Assembly: GCF_013364235.1 (NCBI RefSeq)
Contig: NZ_CP054919.1
Coordinates: 3,880,701 to 3,944,700, forward strand
Length of the DNA stretch: 64,000 nt
From: Kitasatospora sp. NA04385
GTDB taxonomy: Bacteria; Actinomycetota; Actinomycetes; Streptomycetales; Streptomycetaceae
Direction: 5' to 3'
Part shown: positions 8,308 through 18,153 of the stretch, piece by piece
How positions within the stretch are numbered: position 1 is the first letter of the stretch
Layout: every line of letters begins with the position of its first letter
The notes under the pieces: generated by a model
Told to the model about the DNA's origin: nothing
Databases searched by the model: none
Seen by the model: the letters and a program-made list of their open reading frames with translations, nothing else
Program-made: the position numbers and the translations under genes

Positions 8308-8487
8308 ATGACGCCACTGCGTACAGAGCAACCCGCGGGAGCTGGCGCCCGCAGCGCCGGTGCGACGGCGCTGCTTGCGGCCCGCGCCGCCGAGGCGACG
8401 CCGCACCGCGCGGCCCCGGCCTACCGGTGCCCGGCCGCAACGGCGCCCGCCGCTGAGCACCGCGGCCGCGACGAGCACCGCCGCTAA
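8308..8487 (+). CDS. Possible 59-residue Ala/Arg-rich peptide
   Basis: ATG ORF preceded by GAAGGG 11 bases upstream; that site is part of the small hairpin CCCTTC-ACG-GAAGGG (8282-8296). Codons end strongly in G/C. The product is rich in Ala and Arg with a single cysteine, and no family is recognised. It stands alone between the regulatory stretch and the WhiB gene, 209 bases before its start. Low complexity makes a chance ORF quite possible. Confidence 0.3.
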   Translation: MTPLRTEQPAGAGARSAGATALLAARAAEATPHRAAPAYRCPAATAPAAEHRGRDEHRR

Positions 8488-8696
8488 GACCGCTCGCTCG
8501 CACCGTCGGTCGCCGAGCATGGCCTCGGCCCCGCCGACCGACCGCCGCGGCCCAGTCCGGGCATTGCGCGCGGCCGCCGACCGCGCCTTCATCCCTTCAC
8601 CGAACCAGCGCCCGTGCGGGCCCGGCCTCGCCGTGCCCCGGAGCGCCTCTGCCCCGCGCCGACCGCACATCTGCGGCGCGATGGAGACACCACCCC

Positions 8697-9328
8697 ATGA
8701 ACGCGACCATCCACCAGCTCAAGCCCCGCATGCCGGAGGCCGACGTCCTCTCCAAAACGGAGACCGATGTCGTCCGGGAACTGGAAACCGCCTTCGTCAG
8801 CGGCCTCGTCCGCGGCAGCCAGCACTGGCGGCTGCAGGCCCTGTGCGCCCGCGATCCCCAGCCGGACGACTGGTTCGCCCCGCCGCGGATCGCCGCCCAC
8901 CGCCGGGCACTGGCCATCTGCCAGAGCTGCCCCGTGCGCAGTGAGTGCCTGGACGACGCGGTCGCGTGCCGCACCACGGAGGGCATCCGCGGCGGCGTCA
9001 CCGGCGAGGAAATCGGTCTGCGCCTCACCCATCGCGAGGACCAGCCGCGGTTCGACCAGATCAAGGCGGCCCTGCTCGGTGCACTGGTCCGGCTGACCGA
9101 CGCGGAGAAGCGCGCCGTCGTCCGGATCGCGGAGCTGGCCGGCATCGGCTGGGAGGTCTGGGCCCCGGCGATGGGCATCGGATACAAGGCCGCGACCAAG
9201 CGCCGCCGGAACGCCAACAGCGAGCTGGCGAACATCCCCGAGCGCGACCGCATCGAGGAGATCGCCCTCGCCGACGAGCTGCGCCAGCACCAGCAGGAGT
9301 TCGCCCCCGTCGTCCTGGCCGTCGCGGC

Positions 9329-9332
<4 letters not shown>
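8697..9332 (+). CDS. WhiB-family iron-sulphur regulator
   Basis: 211-residue WhiB-like protein, longer than the usual 80-130. The four [4Fe-4S] ligands are visible as C50, C75, C78 and C84 (ALCARD, CQSCPVRSECLD), followed by the GIRGG turn at 97-101 (TTEGIRGGVTGEE). The extra 100-residue C-terminal half contains a possible helix-turn-helix (AELAGIGWEVWAPAMGIGYKA) and a basic stretch ATKRRRNA. ATG at 8697 follows GGAG by ten bases. Its stop overlaps the GTG of the membrane gene (GTGA). It is likely the local regulator of the transfer genes downstream. Confidence 0.9.
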
Positions 9333-10780
<1,448 letters not shown>

Positions 10781-10822
10781 CCTCCCTTCCCTCTCCCCCA
10801 GACCCACTCCAGGAGCACCCCC

Positions 10823-11062
10823 ATGAGCACCGCCGTTCTCACCATCGACCAGGACATCGTCGGCGACTTCATGACCGTCCTCGTCACCCACCGCCACCTG
10901 CACACGGCCGAGCAGCTCGGGGGCGGCCGGTGGAGGGTCCGCCGCACCGGCACCGGACACCCCGAGCATCTCACCGCGGACCAGGTCGAGGAGCTGGTCA
11001 TGGACCACGTGATCGGCGCGTTCGCCGCCCGCGGACTGGCCGACATGGACGCCGATTTCTAG
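10823..11062 (+). CDS. 79-residue protein of unknown function
   Basis: Small acidic protein with ATG at 10823 and AGGAGC about seven bases upstream. Visible features are a helix-rich N-terminus (IDQDIVGDFMTVLVTHRHLH), a basic beta-hairpin-like centre (GGGRWRVRRTGTGHPEHL) and a final helix VEELVMDHVIGAFAARGLA. No domain is recognised. It lies 42 bases after the DUF2637 gene and directly before the hairpin array and mobC, so it may belong to the transfer region, for example as an accessory protein; that is inference. Confidence 0.65.
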   Translation: MSTAVLTIDQDIVGDFMTVLVTHRHLHTAEQLGGGRWRVRRTGTGHPEHLTADQVEELVMDHVIGAFAARGLADMDADF

Positions 11063-11113
11063 CCGGCCGCGAGCAACGCGAACCCCCGCCGAGAAGCCTT
11101 CAACCCGCTTTCA

Positions 11114-11278
11114 TGGCAAGCGAGTTGCCACCTACGGCGGAGCGAGCTATCCCCTTGGAGTGCCCTAAAGGGCACTCCAAGGGCTCGGCCCCGCCCGCGA
11201 GGGCGGGGAGCTGGGATTCGAGCCGAGCGAGGGCGCTCGGCTCGAATCCCAGCCTCCGGAGCCAGGGGGCTCCGGAGG
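11114..11278. other. Array of five hairpins: candidate origin of transfer (oriT)
   Basis: The 245-base gap 11063-11307 holds five consecutive perfect inverted repeats. They are 6 bp at 11114-11130 (loop GCGAG), 14 bp at 11152-11183 (loop TAAA), 8 bp at 11189-11208 (loop GCGA), 20 bp at 11210-11253 (loop AGGG) and 11 bp at 11253-11278 (loop AGGG). MobC and the relaxase start right after. Origins of transfer typically lie beside these genes and contain inverted repeats. The nick site cannot be placed from sequence alone. Confidence 0.6.
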
Positions 11279-11307
11279 ACGAACCGACAGGAAGACCAGA
11301 GCACCTG

Positions 11308-11757
11308 ATGAGCATCGAGTCCATCGACTACGACGATGACGAGTACACCGACGAGCGCCCCGTCCGCCGTCCGCGTCGCCGCCACCACTTCCCCGTGCAA
11401 CGCAAGCGCTTCTTGACGATCCGTGTGAGCAGCGACGAGCAAGCAGCGATTCGTCGTGCTGCTGACGAGCGCGCCGTGACCGTCGCCCGCTTCGTCGCGA
11501 GCGTCGCGCTGAGCGCCGCATCCCGTCCCGACTCCTCCCTCGACTCCACCGACCAGCTCGACCGAGCGATCGACGCGCTCTCCGCCGCGCGCAGCGAAGC
11601 TGCCCGTGCCGGCAACAACCTGAACCAGATTGCCCACCAGCTGAACTCCGGTGGGATCCCGCACCCGGCGGACCTGGTGGCCGCGCTCGCGGCGGTCCGC
11701 GACACGATCACCCAACTGGACTCGACCGCCTCAGGTCTGCTGAGGGATCGGAAGTAG
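11308..11757 (+). CDS. MobC-like relaxosome accessory protein
   Basis: 149-residue mobilisation protein. After a charged N-terminus, a ribbon-helix-helix-like segment begins at RFLTIRVSSDEQAAIRRAAD. The C-terminal part contains the MobC signature ARAGNNLNQIAHQLNSGG, the conserved NNLNQIA element that contacts the relaxase complex. Proteins of this family bind oriT and help the relaxase open the strands. It sits immediately between the hairpin array and the relaxase, with two bases before the relaxase codons. ATG at 11308 has CAGGAAG 13 bases upstream. Confidence 0.85.
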   Translation: MSIESIDYDDDEYTDERPVRRPRRRHHFPVQRKRFLTIRVSSDEQAAIRRAADERAVTVARFVASVALSAASRPDSSLDSTDQLDRAIDALSAARSEAARAGNNLNQIAHQLNSGGIPHPADLVAALAAVRDTITQLDSTASGLLRDRK

Positions 11758-11759
11758 TC

Positions 11760-13475
11760 CTGAACCCCAACATCACCCGCGGGTCGCGGCTGTACGGGCT
11801 GCTCGCTTACCTCTATGGCCCTGGCCGGCGGGATGAGCACACCGACCCGCACCTGATCGCGAGTTGGGACAACTTCGCGCCCGATCCGGGCCGCGACCCG
11901 GGTGCTTCGCTCAAGCAACTCCAGAGCGCGCTGGAGCTGCGGGTGCAGCAGCGCGGCACCAAGCGGGCGCTGAAGAGACACGTCTGGCACTGCTCGGTCC
12001 GCACCGCCCCGGAGGACCGGCCGCTCAGTGAGCAGGAGTGGGCGCAGGTGGCCCGGCGGGTGGTCGCCGCCACCGGTATCGCGCCCGAGGGCGACCCGGA
12101 CGGCTGCCGGTGGGTGGCGGTGCGACATGCCGCCGACCACATCCACATCGCCGCCACCATCGTGCGCGGCGACCTGCGCAAGGCCGACATCGAGCACGAC
12201 TTCAGCCGGGCGCAGGCGGAGTGCCGCAAGATCGAGAAGGAGTGGGGGCTGCGCGAGCTCAACCCGGGCGACGGCACGAAGGCGAAGGAGCCGAGCAACC
12301 GGGAGAAGCACAAGGCCCAGCGGTTGGGCCATCCCGACACCAGTCGGCAGCGGCTCCGTGATGCGGTCCGTCAGGCCCTGGCCGGCGCGGACAGCGAGGA
12401 GGAGTTCTTCGCCCGGCTGGAGAGCACCGGTGTGCTGGTCAACCGCAAGACGGGCCCGTCCGGGGACACCTTCGGTTACAGCGTGGCCGTCGTCGGCGAG
12501 CGCGACGCCGCCGGGAATCCGGTGTTCTTCGGCGGGTATCGGCTGGCGCCGGACCTGACGCTGCCGAAGATCCGGGCCCGCTTCGGCGCACCGGGCACCG
12601 GGGCCGATGAGGAGCGGCAGTCCCCGGCGGCTGGGCTGGCGGGCGAGCGCCGCTCCGCCCCGGCCCGGGCCCGCTACGTGGCGTCCGCCGCCGTCGACGA
12701 CGTCCTCGATGTCCTCGACGGTGAGGACGACCAGGGCGCCGCCGCGGTCATCGCCGACACGGGCGAGGTGCTGGACGCGCTCGTAGGCACGGCGATGCCC
12801 GCGCAGCGGGCCGAACTCCTCGCGGCCGCCAGGGCGTACGAGCGGGCGTCGCGCTCGCACATCCGGGCCGCCCGCGACGCGGACTACGGCATGCGCTCGG
12901 CGGCCCGGCAGATCCTGGCAGGCGGCTACACCACCAACCGGGCGCCGGACGCCGCCGCCGCGGCCACCTTGCTGGCCGCGCTACTGCTGCTGGTGATCGC
13001 GAGCAGCCGCTGGCACGCCGAACACGGCCACCGCCAGCAGGCCGCCGCCGCCCGTGCCAGCGCCGAGCACCTGCGAGCCGCCTACCGCCAGGCCGCCGCC
13101 CGGCCGATGGCCGCACTCGCGCAGCGCGGCCGGCAGCTGCCCCCGGAGGTGCGCGGGCGCCAGGAGCAGGCCCTGCGCCGGGCGGCCCCCGGCGAGGCCG
13201 GGCGGTTGCTGGCCGAGCCGGAGTTCGACGCGCTCGCCGCCGCTCTGGCCGAGGCCGAGGCTGTCGGCCACGATCCGCAGGCGCTGCTGGAGCGCGCCCG
13301 GGCCTGGCGGGAGCTGGGCACCGCGGACTCCGTGACCGCAGTGCTGACCTGGCGGGTGCGACACCTGGCCAAGCTCCCCGTCCCGGCCCGCCGGCCGACC
13401 CCGGAACCCGCCGGCACCTCCATTGCGGCCGCCGTCGCCGACACCCGTCCGGCCGACTCGTCCCGCCGCCGCTGA
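11760..13475 (+). CDS. Relaxase/mobilisation nuclease (apparent CTG start)
   Basis: 571-residue relaxase that would nick oriT and pilot single-stranded DNA. The conserved opening NPNITRGSRLYGLLAYLYG and DEHTDPHLIASW begins at the CTG at 11760. No ATG, GTG or TTG exists in frame before 11943, which would delete 61 conserved residues; GGAAG lies five bases before the CTG. The metal-binding histidines are in VRHAADHIHIAA (H123, H127, H129). After residue 260 come a helical region, a hydrophobic segment ATLLAALLLLVIA, and an Arg-tipped tail ending DSSRRR. It follows mobC directly, suggesting translational coupling. Confidence 0.88.
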   Translation: MNPNITRGSRLYGLLAYLYGPGRRDEHTDPHLIASWDNFAPDPGRDPGASLKQLQSALELRVQQRGTKRALKRHVWHCSVRTAPEDRPLSEQEWAQVARRVVAATGIAPEGDPDGCRWVAVRHAADHIHIAATIVRGDLRKADIEHDFSRAQAECRKIEKEWGLRELNPGDGTKAKEPSNREKHKAQRLGHPDTSRQRLRDAVRQALAGADSEEEFFARLESTGVLVNRKTGPSGDTFGYSVAVVGERDAAGNPVFFGGYRLAPDLTLPKIRARFGAPGTGADEERQSPAAGLAGERRSAPARARYVASAAVDDVLDVLDGEDDQGAAAVIADTGEVLDALVGTAMPAQRAELLAAARAYERASRSHIRAARDADYGMRSAARQILAGGYTTNRAPDAAAAATLLAALLLLVIASSRWHAEHGHRQQAAAARASAEHLRAAYRQAAARPMAALAQRGRQLPPEVRGRQEQALRRAAPGEAGRLLAEPEFDALAAALAEAEAVGHDPQALLERARAWRELGTADSVTAVLTWRVRHLAKLPVPARRPTPEPAGTSIAAAVADTRPADSSRRR

Positions 13476-13477
13476 CC

Positions 13478-13518
13478 CGGCCGCCGACGGACGCCCCCTT
13501 CGGCTCCGTCGGCGGCCG
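13478..13518. terminator. Hairpin terminator after the relaxase
   Basis: A perfect 14-bp inverted repeat (CGGCCGCCGACGGA at 13478-13491, TCCGTCGGCGGCCG at 13505-13518) with a 13-base loop, beginning three bases after the relaxase stop. It separates the mobilisation genes from the ATP-grasp cassette. Confidence 0.75.
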
Positions 13519-13595
13519 CACCACCCCGCACCGATCCCGAGTACCGAGCCAACTCCGCTCTCCCCAACTCCCCTTCCACGTCTGGAGCCGCCCCG

Positions 13596-14855
13596 ATGCG
13601 CATCCTCGTCCTGTCCACCGGCAACCCCGTCCTGGAGCACGCCCTCGCCGCTGCCGGCCACACCGTCTTCCTGCTTCAGCCCGTCGGCACCGGCAGCGCC
13701 GATGACCCCGGCCGGTACACCGTCACCCACTGGGACGACATGGACGCGCTCGCCGAACTCGAGCCGTGGCTGCCGCACCTCGACGCCGTCGCCACCATCG
13801 ACGAGCAGGCCGTCGTCGCCGCCGCCTACCTGCGCGAGCTGCGCGGCCTGCCCGGCCTGAGCCTGGAGGGCGCCCTCGCCTACACCGACAAGGCCGTCAT
13901 GAAGACCGCGCTGGCCGCCGCCGACCTCCAGGTCGCGCCGCACCGCGTCATCCACCGGGCCGAGCAGATCCCCGAGTTCGCCCAGGAGTACGGGTGGCCC
14001 GTCCTGGTCAAGCCCCGCGCCGGCCTCGCCTCGGTGCACACCCTCGTGGTCAACGACGAGCAGCACCTGCGGGAGCTGGCCGACCAGGGCGCGTTCGACA
14101 CCCGGGCCACCGACCCCACCGGGCGGTTCACCGCCGGCCACGTCCTGGACTCCCTCCACGAGGCGGCGAACGGGTTCCTCGTCGAGAAGTACCTCGATGT
14201 CGAAGCCGAGTACTTCGTCGACCTGTACGTCTACCGGGGCGATGTCCTCCTCGCGGTGCCCGGCCGCTACAACGCCCCGCTGCTGACCACCCTCAACGGC
14301 CGCTCCTACGACACCGTGCTGCGCCCGGACCTGCCGGTGGCCCGGCACCTGGTTCACCTTGCCCGCCGCACCGCCGCCGCACTGGGCCAGCAGACCGGCG
14401 TGGTGCACTGCGAGATCTTGGAGACCCGCGACCTGGGGTGGGTCGTCGGCGAGGCCGCCGCCCGGCCCGGCGGCGGTGCGATCACCGAACTCGCCTCCCG
14501 CATGTACGCCTTCGACCTGCCGCAGACCCTCGCCGCCTTGGCCGCCGACCAGTTCCCGGTCCTCGGTACCACTGCGCGCTTCGCGGCGCTCACCGCCGCG
14601 ATGATCTCCGCGCCGCCCGGCAGGGTCACCCGCGTCGCCGACCGCGCCACCATCGAGGCCCTGCCCGGCGTGCTGGACGCCGACATCCGCCTGACCGTCG
14701 GCGACCAGGTGCCCGAGGGCATCGGCACCATGACCACCGCCGGCCGGATCCTCTACGGCAGCTGCGACAACGACGTCGTCGACCGGGCCGTCGCCGACCT
14801 GTACACCGCCCTCGACCTGCGCGTCGACGAGGACTCCCTCCCCTCCCGGACCTGA
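13596..14855 (+). CDS. ATP-grasp ligase-like protein (first of two)
   Basis: 419-residue ATP-grasp enzyme. A preATP-grasp domain opens with MRILVLSTGNPVLEHAL. The nucleotide-binding lobe contains YGWPVLVKPRAGLASVHTLV and FLVEKYLDVEAEYFVDLYVY. The catalytic lobe has VVHCEILETRDLGWVVGEAAA then RPGGGAITELA, where the usual metal-binding E-x-N-x-R pattern is changed to E-x-AARPGG. Members of this family join a carboxylate to an amine through an acylphosphate. The gene heads a cassette with an MFS exporter and a second ATP-grasp gene, suggesting synthesis and export of a small amide or peptide; the product is unknown. Confidence 0.85.
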   Translation: MRILVLSTGNPVLEHALAAAGHTVFLLQPVGTGSADDPGRYTVTHWDDMDALAELEPWLPHLDAVATIDEQAVVAAAYLRELRGLPGLSLEGALAYTDKAVMKTALAAADLQVAPHRVIHRAEQIPEFAQEYGWPVLVKPRAGLASVHTLVVNDEQHLRELADQGAFDTRATDPTGRFTAGHVLDSLHEAANGFLVEKYLDVEAEYFVDLYVYRGDVLLAVPGRYNAPLLTTLNGRSYDTVLRPDLPVARHLVHLARRTAAALGQQTGVVHCEILETRDLGWVVGEAAARPGGGAITELASRMYAFDLPQTLAALAADQFPVLGTTARFAALTAAMISAPPGRVTRVADRATIEALPGVLDADIRLTVGDQVPEGIGTMTTAGRILYGSCDNDVVDRAVADLYTALDLRVDEDSLPSRT

Positions 14856-14893
14856 CCGCCCCTCCCCCATCGACCTTCCCTGGAGCCTCCCCC

Positions 14894-16102
14894 TTGCCGA
14901 ACGCCGCCGCCGACCACCTCCCGGCGACAGCACCCCCGCCCGCGCCCGCCCGCTTCCCCCTCGCCTTCTGGGTGCTGGCAGCCGGATTCGGCGTCAGCCG
15001 CACCGGAGCCGTCCTCGTCCCCTACCTCACCCTGTACCTGGTCACCAGCCTGCACCTGTCCGCCGCCCAGGCCGGGACCGTGCTGGCAGTGTTCGGCGTC
15101 GGGTGGGTGCTGGGCCAGCCGCTGGCCGGCGCGGCCGCCGACCGCCTCGGCCGCAAGACGACCATCGCCGGCGCGCTCGCCGCCACCGCCGCCGCGTACG
15201 CGCTGCTCGCCCGCGCCACCACCGTCCCCGAACTGATGACCCTGGCGGCGGTGATCGGGCTGGTCTTCGACGCGCCGCGCACCGCCGTCGGCGCGTGGAT
15301 CGCCGACCTCGTCCCCGCCGAGCGCCGTGCCCGCGGCTACGGCATCCAGTACTGGGCGCTGAACGTCGGCGGCGCCCTGTCCGGCGTCGTCGGCGGCTAC
15401 CTCGCCTCCTCCCACATCACCTGGCTGTGCGCGGTCGACGCCGCCACCTGCACCGTCTTCGCCCTCGCCATCCTCGCCCTGCCCGGCGGCAAACGGCCCG
15501 CCGGCCGCGGCGGCACCAACCCCTCCGGCCAGCACCAGGCGCTGCGCGACGGACGCCTGCTGGCCTTCAGCGCGCTCTCGCTCGGCGTCCTGACGGTCTA
15601 CCAGCAGATGGTCTACGGCGTGCCGCTGGCCATCCACGCCGACGGCCTGTCCGCAGGCGTCTACGGCGCGGTCAACGTCGCCAACGCGCTCGCCGTCCTG
15701 GCCCTGCAGCCGCTGCTGCAGCCGTGGATGGACCGCACCGCGCCGCTGCGCGTGTGCGCCGCGGGCGCGGCCGCCATCGGGCTCGGCATGGGCGCGAACG
15801 CCTTCGCGCACAGCACGGCCGGGTACGTCGGCGCCGCCGTGGTGTGGACGGTCGGCGAGATCACGTTCTGCGTGGGCGCCGCCGCGCACGTCTCCTCCCT
15901 CGCCCCCGACAGTGCCCGGGGCCGCTACCTCGGCATCTGGGGCTCGGCGTTCGGCGGCTCCGCCCTCCTGGCCCCGCTGCTGGGCGCCGCCGCACTCGAC
16001 CTCGGCACCGGCTGGCTCTGGGCCGGCAGCGCACTGCTCGCCGCGCTGTGCGCCGCCGCCCTCACCCGGCAGGACAACCGCCCCCTGGCGCACCGGCCCT
16101 GA
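14894..16102 (+). CDS. MFS transporter
   Basis: 402-residue, 12-helix major facilitator. The loop 2-3 signature is GQPLAGAAADRLGRKTTIAG, and hydrophobic segments continue regularly to the C-terminus (GTGWLWAGSALLAALCAAAL). TTG at 14894 has GGAG eight bases upstream and begins right before an Ala/Pro-rich cytosolic head. It lies 38 bases after one ATP-grasp gene and 50 before another, so it probably exports their product across the inner membrane. A drug-efflux role is an alternative. Confidence 0.87.
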   Translation: MPNAAADHLPATAPPPAPARFPLAFWVLAAGFGVSRTGAVLVPYLTLYLVTSLHLSAAQAGTVLAVFGVGWVLGQPLAGAAADRLGRKTTIAGALAATAAAYALLARATTVPELMTLAAVIGLVFDAPRTAVGAWIADLVPAERRARGYGIQYWALNVGGALSGVVGGYLASSHITWLCAVDAATCTVFALAILALPGGKRPAGRGGTNPSGQHQALRDGRLLAFSALSLGVLTVYQQMVYGVPLAIHADGLSAGVYGAVNVANALAVLALQPLLQPWMDRTAPLRVCAAGAAAIGLGMGANAFAHSTAGYVGAAVVWTVGEITFCVGAAAHVSSLAPDSARGRYLGIWGSAFGGSALLAPLLGAAALDLGTGWLWAGSALLAALCAAALTRQDNRPLAHRP

Positions 16103-16152
16103 CCCCGGCCACGCCGTCCACGACCACTTCCGCTGTTCCCCGAAAGGACCGA

Positions 16153-17379
16153 ATGCCCCACCCCGACACCGACCGCGTGCTCGTCGTGATCGCCATCGGC
16201 AACCCCGCCTACCGGGCCTACTGCCTGGAGAGCGTCGCCCGCCGCCACCCCGTCGCCCTGATCGACGCCGCCGCGCCGACCTGGCAGCTGGAGCACCTGC
16301 GCGACCACGAGGTCGCCGACCCCCACGACCTGGACGCCCTGCGCGCCGCCGTCGCCCGCCTCGCCGCCCGGCACGAGATCGCGGGCGTCCTGACCTGGGA
16401 CGAGTACTGCCTGGTGCCCGCCGCAACCGTCGCCGCCGACCTCCACCTGCCCGGCCCGGGCGCAGCGACCGCAGCCGCCTGCCGCGACAAGAGCGCCGCC
16501 CGCGCCGTCTGGGCCGCCGACGGCGTGCCCTCCGCCCTCTCGATCCACACCGCCTCCCTCACCGAGGCCACCGCCGCCGCCCGCCGCATCGGCTTCCCCG
16601 TCGTCCTCAAGCCGACCTCCCACGCGGGCAGCATCGGCGTCGTCAAGGCCGAGACCGCCGAGGAGCTCGCCGCCGCCTTCGCCTACGCCGACCAGGCCGC
16701 GCAGGACGGCGGGGTCCTGGTGGAGGAGTACCTGCCGGGCCCGGAGATCAGCGTCGAGTGCGTCACCGTCCACGGCATCACCACCCCCGTCGCCGTCACC
16801 CACAAGCAGCTCGGCCCGGAGCCTCGGTTCGACGAGATCGGACACACCGTCACCGCCGAGGACCCGCTGCTCGACCGGGTCGGTCCAGTCGCCGCCGCCG
16901 CCCTCGCCGCCCTCGGCGTCACCCGCGGCATCAGCCACGTCGAGATGCGCCTGACCCCCACCGGGCCCCGCCTGATCGAGGCCAACGGCCGCCTCGGCGG
17001 CGACCTCATCGGCCACCTGGTGAACCTCGCCACCGGCATCGACCTGCCCGCCGTCGCCGCCGACCTCGCCCTGGGCCGCCCCGTCGACCTCACCCCCACC
17101 CGCCGCGCCACCGCCGGCGTCCGCTTCATCTCCCCCCACTCCTCCGGCACCGTCCACCACGCCCAGGCCCGCCCCGAACTCGGCACCCCCGCCTGGCTGG
17201 AGCGCCTTCGCTGGGAACGCGGACCCGGCCAGCAAATCCTGCTGCCCGCCGACGGCGGCACCCTCCACACCTCCCGCCTCGCCCACCTCGTCGCCACCGG
17301 CACCACCACGGCCGAGGTCGACGAACGCCTCAACCACGCCGCCGCGCTGCTCGACATCCGCCTCTCCCCCACCGGCTGA
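16153..17379 (+). CDS. ATP-grasp ligase-like protein (second of two)
   Basis: 408-residue ATP-grasp enzyme with the canonical catalytic end. The preATP-grasp part is VLVVIAIGNPAYRAYCLESV. ATP-binding strands are FPVVLKPTSHAGSIGVVKA and GGVLVEEYLPGPEISVECV. The metal-binding signature is GPRLIEANGRLGGDLIGHL (Glu and Asn-x-Arg ligands in place). It resembles the carnosine-synthase/BL00235-like group of amino-acid ligases. ATG at 16153 follows AAAGGA by six bases. Together with the upstream paralogue, whose metal site differs, the pair could make a dipeptide-like compound in two steps; that is inference. Confidence 0.87.
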   Translation: MPHPDTDRVLVVIAIGNPAYRAYCLESVARRHPVALIDAAAPTWQLEHLRDHEVADPHDLDALRAAVARLAARHEIAGVLTWDEYCLVPAATVAADLHLPGPGAATAAACRDKSAARAVWAADGVPSALSIHTASLTEATAAARRIGFPVVLKPTSHAGSIGVVKAETAEELAAAFAYADQAAQDGGVLVEEYLPGPEISVECVTVHGITTPVAVTHKQLGPEPRFDEIGHTVTAEDPLLDRVGPVAAAALAALGVTRGISHVEMRLTPTGPRLIEANGRLGGDLIGHLVNLATGIDLPAVAADLALGRPVDLTPTRRATAGVRFISPHSSGTVHHAQARPELGTPAWLERLRWERGPGQQILLPADGGTLHTSRLAHLVATGTTTAEVDERLNHAAALLDIRLSPTG

Positions 17380-17385
17380 CCCCGA

Positions 17386-17424
17386 GCGGCGGGCCCGACG
17401 CACTGCTCACGCCGGGCCCGCCGC
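17386..17424. terminator. Hairpin terminator closing the ATP-grasp cassette
   Basis: A perfect 12-bp inverted repeat (GCGGCGGGCCCG at 17386-17397, CGGGCCCGCCGC at 17413-17424) with a 15-base loop, six bases after the stop of the second ATP-grasp gene. Confidence 0.75.
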
Positions 17425-17560
17425 ACCGCCACCCTCCCACCGACAGCCTCACAGCCGTCAACTCCCTTCCCCGACAAGACCGACAGCACGAAACGGAGTG
17501 ACGCACCCCACATCGGCAAATCCTGACATTACGGAACTAACTCTCGTCTCCGAGCATTTA

Positions 17561-17588
17561 CCCTCTCGCACGACACCACGCGAGAGGG
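17561..17588 (+). promoter_or_regulatory. Hairpin that could hide a ribosome binding site
   Basis: CCCTCTCG (17561-17568) pairs perfectly with CGAGAGGG (17581-17588), with one more C-G pair inside the loop. The 3' arm contains the GAGAGGGG that would be the ribosome binding site for the TTG at 17594. The same sequence could instead be a protein operator. A related CTCG/CGAG pair lies at 17543-17554. Confidence 0.5.
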
Positions 17589-17593
17589 GCTCC

Positions 17594-17962
17594 TTGACTA
17601 CTCCCGACGGCCGCGACCCCCACACCCCCCGATACACCCACTACCGCTTCGGCCAGAGCCCCGAGCCCGCGCCGGAGCCGCCCGCCGTCCTGGCCATCCC
17701 CCACCCCGCCCCGCTCACCCCGCGCGGCACCCTCATCACCTGCCCGGCCTGCGGCGCCGAGCGCGACTGGCTCCTGACCACGATCGGTCCCGAGGTCTTC
17801 GTCCGCTGCCGCTGCACCATGGAGTGGCTGGAGCACGACCTGGACACCAAGGGCGCCATCGAGGCGCGACTTCCCGGCCCCGATACCGAGTGGAGCAGCA
17901 TGGAGGAGATGTACCGCGGCCTCGGCTTCGACGGCCTCCTCGCCTACACCTACTTCGGGTAG
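17594..17962 (+). CDS. Small protein with zinc-ribbon-like cysteines
   Basis: 122-residue protein with a disordered, Pro-rich N-terminus followed by LITCPACGAERDWLLTTIG and VFVRCRCTMEWLEHDLD. The C-x2-C and C-x-C pairs look like a zinc ribbon. The C-terminal acidic helix is WSSMEEMYRGLGFDGLLAYT. TTG at 17594 is chosen because GAGAGGGG lies six bases upstream; an in-frame GTG at 17498 overlaps its own Shine-Dalgarno and would add an atypical head. No specific family is recognised. The hairpin at 17561-17588 may control its translation. Confidence 0.6.
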   Translation: MTTPDGRDPHTPRYTHYRFGQSPEPAPEPPAVLAIPHPAPLTPRGTLITCPACGAERDWLLTTIGPEVFVRCRCTMEWLEHDLDTKGAIEARLPGPDTEWSSMEEMYRGLGFDGLLAYTYFG

Positions 17963-18074
17963 TAGCCGGCGCGGTTCCCCGCACCACCAGCAGCTCGCCG
18001 ATGCTCCGGCAGGCCCGTCCTCGTTCGACCGGCAGCCCGTAGGGCGCCGCCGCCCCGAAGCCGACCGGCACGAC

Positions 18075-18122
18075 AAACACGTAGGGCCCGCACCGCGTTC
18101 GCGGTGCGGGCCCTACGTGTTT
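18075..18122. terminator. 22-bp perfect hairpin, bidirectional terminator
   Basis: The left arm 18075-18096 and right arm 18101-18122 are perfect reverse complements over 22 bp, with the loop GTTC. The left arm begins AAACACGTAGGG and the right arm ends CCCTACGTGTTT, so a T-run follows the stem on either strand. It lies between the zinc-ribbon gene and the convergent gene ending at 18154. Confidence 0.92.
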
Positions 18123-18153
18123 CAGCACTCCCGCCGTCGGCGGGCTGCGCCGG

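Noticed and set aside
7859..8670. Overlapping minus-strand ORFs of 120-214 codons in the 7.9-8.7 kb gap
   Set aside because: They are Arg/Pro/Ala-rich without domains or ribosome sites and conflict with one another; probably non-coding.
11210..11253. GATTCGAGCC / GGCTCGAATCC looks like a tRNA T-arm and suggested a tRNA or att fragment
   Set aside because: It is part of a perfect 20-bp palindrome with no acceptor, D-arm or anticodon arm around it, so it is better read as one of the oriT-like hairpins.
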